The translations under genes and the position numbers were made by a program. The notes under the pieces were generated by a model. The model searched no databases. It was not told the DNA's origin and saw only the letters and a program-made list of their open reading frames with translations. From contig URBP01000042.1 of the NCBI GenBank assembly GCA_900546105.1, positions 1-17,033 of the forward strand: DNA of 17,033 bases, in the 5' to 3' direction. The DNA is from an uncultured Collinsella sp. GTDB taxonomy: Bacteria; Actinomycetota; Coriobacteriia; Coriobacteriales; Coriobacteriaceae. Below are positions 14,342 through 17,033 of this stretch, one piece after another. Position 1 is the first letter of the stretch; every line of letters starts with the position of its first letter.

Positions 14342-15681
14342 TCGACCGCCGCGCCCAGCGCGATAGTTCAATATCAATCTTTCGCATCATTGCCGTTGCC
14401 TGCGCCATTTGCGTGCTGGTGTACTTTATTTTTGCCTTGGTGACCGGTATCGAGCCGATCGCCACGGTGATTGCCTGCGCGCTGCTGTGCATCTTTCTGT
14501 GCATCTTTATCTTTTTGACGCTCAATCCCGATTCGGTGCGCTCCCAGTACACCGAGGAGACGCTCTCGGTGGCCTCGGCCATGCTCGAGGACATTAAGGG
14601 CGGTCTGACGCAGGAGTCGGCGCGTTTGGTGTGCCGGCGCATTTTGCCCGAGACGCGCGCCATGACGGTGGCCATCACCGACGAGGGCAACGTGCTTGCC
14701 TGCGCGGGCGAGTTTGAGGAAAAACTGCTGCCCGATACTCCCATCCACACGCTTGCCACACGCTACGTTATCGAACATGGCATCGTGCAGTCGTTCAACC
14801 GTATGGTGGATGTCGTGGGCTCGGACGGCTCGCACAACCAAGTCCCCGCCGGCATTATCGCCCCCATCAAGGTGGGCGATCGTACCGTCGGTACGCTCAA
14901 GTTCTACTACAAGACCCCGCGCGCCGTCGACCGTACCCAGTACGCGCTTGCCTCGGGCTTTGCCGAGATCTTGTCCACACAGCTCGCCATCCACGAGCTC
15001 GAGGTGCAAAAGGAACTCACAGCGCGCGCCGAGGTGCGTGCGCTGCAGGCGCAGATTAACCCGCACTTCCTGTTCAACACGCTGAACACCATTGCATCGT
15101 TTACGCGCACCGACCCGCTGCGGGCCCGCGAACTGCTTCGTGAGTTCTCATCGTTCTATCGTGCCACGCTCGACAACTCGGGATCGCTTATTCCGGTCTC
15201 GCGCGAGGTCGCACAGACCAAGCGCTACCTTACCTTTGAGAAGGCCCGCTTTGGCGAGGACCGCGTGCTTGCGACGTTCGATGTGTCCGAGGACGTGGAA
15301 GATACGCTGGTGCCGGCGTTCGTGATCCAGCCGATTGTCGAGAACGCCGTGCGTCATGGTATGGGCGATGACGACGCCCTGAGGATCGACGTGACCGTTC
15401 ACCAAGACGGCGAGGATGCAATCTTGATTGCCGTGGCCGATAATGGCGTGGGCATGGATGAGGGTACCGCCGCCAGACTGTTTGACGAGCGCTCTGCCCG
15501 TCCCGACGCCAGCTCTCCCCAGGGTGGCGGCGCCGGTGTGGCCATGCACAATATTTCGGAGCGCATCCATCGCTTTTTTGGGCCGCACTCCTATACGCGT
15601 GTCGAATCGGCGCCGGGCAAGGGCACCAAAGTGCTTCTTCATCTTGATTTGTCAGAGAGCATCTTTGACATTCAAGAGTAA
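14338..15681 (+). CDS. LytS-type sensor histidine kinase with GAF domain (second copy)
   Basis: A 447-residue membrane kinase paralogous to the one at 8425. Two membrane segments (about 13-36 and 40-62) precede a GAF-like domain (about 75-215), then the His_kinase core ALQAQINPHFLFNTLN (His ~243), N-box ENAVRH (~335-340), DNGVGM (~368-373) and GGGAGVAMHN (~396-405). Shared stretches with the first copy include ALASGFA and ELTAR, and the same domain order. ATG 14338 overlaps the glycosyltransferase stop by four bases, so its translation is likely coupled; the GGAGG just upstream supports the start. Its regulator lies 72 bases downstream. Signal sensed is unknown; GAF regions often bind small molecules. 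Confidence 0.92.
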   Translation: MIDRRAQRDSSISIFRIIAVACAICVLVYFIFALVTGIEPIATVIACALLCIFLCIFIFLTLNPDSVRSQYTEETLSVASAMLEDIKGGLTQESARLVCRRILPETRAMTVAITDEGNVLACAGEFEEKLLPDTPIHTLATRYVIEHGIVQSFNRMVDVVGSDGSHNQVPAGIIAPIKVGDRTVGTLKFYYKTPRAVDRTQYALASGFAEILSTQLAIHELEVQKELTARAEVRALQAQINPHFLFNTLNTIASFTRTDPLRARELLREFSSFYRATLDNSGSLIPVSREVAQTKRYLTFEKARFGEDRVLATFDVSEDVEDTLVPAFVIQPIVENAVRHGMGDDDALRIDVTVHQDGEDAILIAVADNGVGMDEGTAARLFDERSARPDASSPQGGGAGVAMHNISERIHRFFGPHSYTRVESAPGKGTKVLLHLDLSESIFDIQE

Positions 15682-15690
15682 AATAAAAGG

Positions 15691-15728
15691 CTACGGGCTC
15701 AACGTCATGCGACGGATGCCCGGCGTAG
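15691..15728 (+). repeat. Intercistronic hairpin between second kinase and regulator
   Basis: CTACG (15691-15695) pairs with CGTAG (15724-15728), GGC (15696-15698) with GCC (15718-15720), and CGTC (15703-15706) with GACG (15711-15714), giving a three-tier bulged stem. No T tract follows, so it does not look like a terminator. It ends ten bases before the regulator's ribosome-binding site. Confidence 0.4.
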
Positions 15729-15753
15729 TTAGTTGACGAAAGGTTTTATCCCT

Positions 15754-16470
15754 ATGCTGCGTGCGATGATTGTGGATGATGAAGCGCCGGCTCGCTCGGA
15801 GCTTCGCTTCTTGCTCGAGCAAACGGGCAAGATCGGCACGATCACGGAGGCGTCGAGCGTCCGCTCCGCCATCGAGATGCTTATGGAAAGTCGCGTGGAT
15901 GTCGTGTTTCTCGATATCTCGATGCCCGGTGCCTCGGGCCTGCAACTTGCCGAGGCGCTGCATAAGCTCAAAAATCCGCCGGCGATCGTGTTTGTGACTG
16001 CGTATAGCGACCATGCGGTCGAGGCATTCGACGTCGATGCCGTCGATTATCTGATGAAGCCTGTCGAGGAAGCTCGCTTGGATCGCGCGATCGAGAAGGT
16101 CATGCAACGCGCCAAGCCGGTTACGGACAGCAAAGTGACCATCGAGCGTATCCCGGTGGAAAAGGGCGGCCGCAAGGTGCTCATTCCCGTGGACGACATT
16201 CGCTTTATCATGGCCAAGGACGATTACTCCTGCATCTATACCGTCGATGATCGCTTTTTGTCGACGACCTCGCTGGCGCAGTTTGAGGCCAAGCTCTGCG
16301 ACTTTGGCTTCTTCCGTGTTCACCGCCGCTATATCGTCAACTTGGCGTGCGTTACGGACGTCGAGACGGTGCCCTCGGGCGCCATCCAGCTGGGCATTAC
16401 GGGCGTCGACGAACGCGTGCCGGTTTCGCGCCGCCGCGTCGTGCCGCTCAAGAAGGCCTTGAGTCTCTAG
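15754..16470 (+). CDS. LytTR-family response regulator (second copy)
   Basis: A 238-residue regulator paralogous to the one at 9849. Receiver domain (about 1-118): acidic pair D8/D9 (IVDDEAP), phospho-acceptor D54 (VFLDISMPG), T82 (VTAYSDH), K102 (YLMKPVEE). LytTR domain (about 133-236): VLIPVDDIRFIMAKDDYSCIY, FFRVHRRYIVNL and VPVSRRRVVPLK. The ATG at 15754 has GAAAGGT nine bases upstream; an in-frame TTG at 15733 is the alternative but lies before that site. It is the natural partner of the kinase at 14338. Compared with the first copy, the receiver core and LytTR RVHR-Y-VNL and VPVSRRR blocks are kept, so DNA motifs may be related and cross-talk is conceivable. A strong terminator follows. 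Confidence 0.94.
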   Translation: MLRAMIVDDEAPARSELRFLLEQTGKIGTITEASSVRSAIEMLMESRVDVVFLDISMPGASGLQLAEALHKLKNPPAIVFVTAYSDHAVEAFDVDAVDYLMKPVEEARLDRAIEKVMQRAKPVTDSKVTIERIPVEKGGRKVLIPVDDIRFIMAKDDYSCIYTVDDRFLSTTSLAQFEAKLCDFGFFRVHRRYIVNLACVTDVETVPSGAIQLGITGVDERVPVSRRRVVPLKKALSL

Positions 16471-16476
16471 CACACT

Positions 16477-16527
16477 GGCCCCGCAGCCCTGTAGACCCAT
16501 CGTCTGCGGAGCCGTGGGGCCTTTTTT
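16477..16527 (+). terminator. Intrinsic terminator after the second regulator
   Basis: GGCCCC (16477-16482) pairs with GGGGCC (16516-16521); inside, GCAG (16483-16486 region) pairs with CTGC near 16504-16507. Six T residues follow at 16522-16527. It ends the glycosyltransferase/kinase/regulator operon. Only 39 bases separate it from the next ATG. Confidence 0.85.
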
Positions 16528-16566
16528 GTATGTATCTGCCGAATCGTTTTTTGCGGAAGGGATCCC

Positions 16567-17033
16567 ATGAACAGTGCAAGCGCCAAGCGTATCGACATCA
16601 TCTCGGACACCCACGGCTATTTATCGCCTGCGCTCTTGGATGAGCTTGAGGGCGCAGACCTGATCATCCACGCCGGCGACCTCACGTCAGAGATGGACTA
16701 CGAGCACCTGTGCACCATCGCCCCTGTGCGGGCCGTATTGGGCAACAACGATTACTACCGCGACTACGGCCCCGATGTAGACCGTCTTGCGCTCTTTACC
16801 TACGAAGGCCTCAAATTCGCCGTAGCCCACTACCGCGAAGACCTTCCGGTGGGATCCGTAGACGTAGCCATCAACGGCCACACCCACGTAACCAAAGAAG
16901 CCCAAGTAGGCCGCTGCTTGGTTCTCAACCCGGGCAGCGCCAGCTATCCCAGAGGCACCCGAGGCCCCACCATGGCCAGAATGCTAGTAAAAGACGGCAA
17001 GATCCTAAGCACCAAGTTTATTGACCTAGACTA
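16567..17033 (+). CDS. YfcE/MJ0936-like metallophosphoesterase (3' end at window edge)
   Basis: A phosphodiesterase of the calcineurin-like superfamily, cytosolic, using two metal ions. Visible ligands: D14 and H16 (SDTHG), D38 (HAGD), N61/D62 (GNND), H88 (VAHY) and the GHTH motif (H105, H107). The YfcE group has a broad in vitro phosphodiesterase activity with no firm physiological role. GGAAGGGA four bases before the ATG sets the start. The open frame of 155 codons reaches the window's last two bases, 'ta', so the stop (TAA or TAG) is probably cut by one base; 155 residues is a normal length for the family. The second half is unusually rich in A-ending codons (GTA, CTA, AGA) compared with its neighbours. 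Confidence 0.9.
   Translation, partial: MNSASAKRIDIISDTHGYLSPALLDELEGADLIIHAGDLTSEMDYEHLCTIAPVRAVLGNNDYYRDYGPDVDRLALFTYEGLKFAVAHYREDLPVGSVDVAINGHTHVTKEAQVGRCLVLNPGSASYPRGTRGPTMARMLVKDGKILSTKFIDLD

Overview
The window reads as chromosome of a GC-rich anaerobic bacterium. Long GC-biased codons, Shine-Dalgarno starts, a pyruvate:ferredoxin oxidoreductase, carbamate kinase and paired LytS/LytR-type regulators fit an actinobacterial gut anaerobe of the Coriobacteriia, most likely Collinsella or a close relative. That assignment is inference from gene content and style; no rRNA or other marker gene is present. I see no tRNA, rRNA, CRISPR array, insertion sequence or prophage gene.

Layout, left to right. 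(1) 2-1015: the C-terminal third of pyruvate:ferredoxin oxidoreductase, followed by a hairpin-rich 417 bp convergent intergenic region holding a 125 bp near-palindrome and two degenerate ~82 bp tandem repeats. (2) 1433-2376, minus strand: a two-gene operon of a DUF3830 (cyclophilin-like) protein and an unrecognised 174-residue protein. (3) 2992-3954: carbamate kinase, behind a long AT-rich upstream region. (4) 4089-5090, minus strand: a membrane-anchored C39-like cysteine peptidase. (5) 5491-8306: an APC-family amino-acid permease and a metal-dependent amidohydrolase. The permease has an in-frame amber codon just after its best translation start. (6) 8425-10583: a GAF-containing LytS-type histidine kinase and its LytTR response regulator. 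(7) 10676-12981: a zinc-dependent phospholipase C-like protein and a UMF1-type MFS transporter. (8) 13154-16470: a family-2-like glycosyltransferase, a second LytS-type kinase (overlapping ATGA) and a second LytTR regulator. (9) 16567-17033: a YfcE-like phosphodiesterase cut at the window edge, probably one base short of its stop.

How the parts may work together. Genes 2-5 look like amino-acid or peptide-derivative catabolism: uptake by the permease, hydrolysis by the amidohydrolase, and ATP recovery from carbamoyl phosphate by carbamate kinase. Nothing in the sequence fixes the substrate. Genes 6-8 hold two paralogous kinase/regulator pairs, apparently a dispersed duplication, around envelope-related genes. 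The second pair is translationally coupled to a glycosyltransferase and sits behind a leader terminator. The most notable non-coding observations are the long wobble-rich hairpin after the oxidoreductase, the interrupted permease N-terminus, the leader terminators ahead of both kinase units, and a shared -10-like motif before three successive units.
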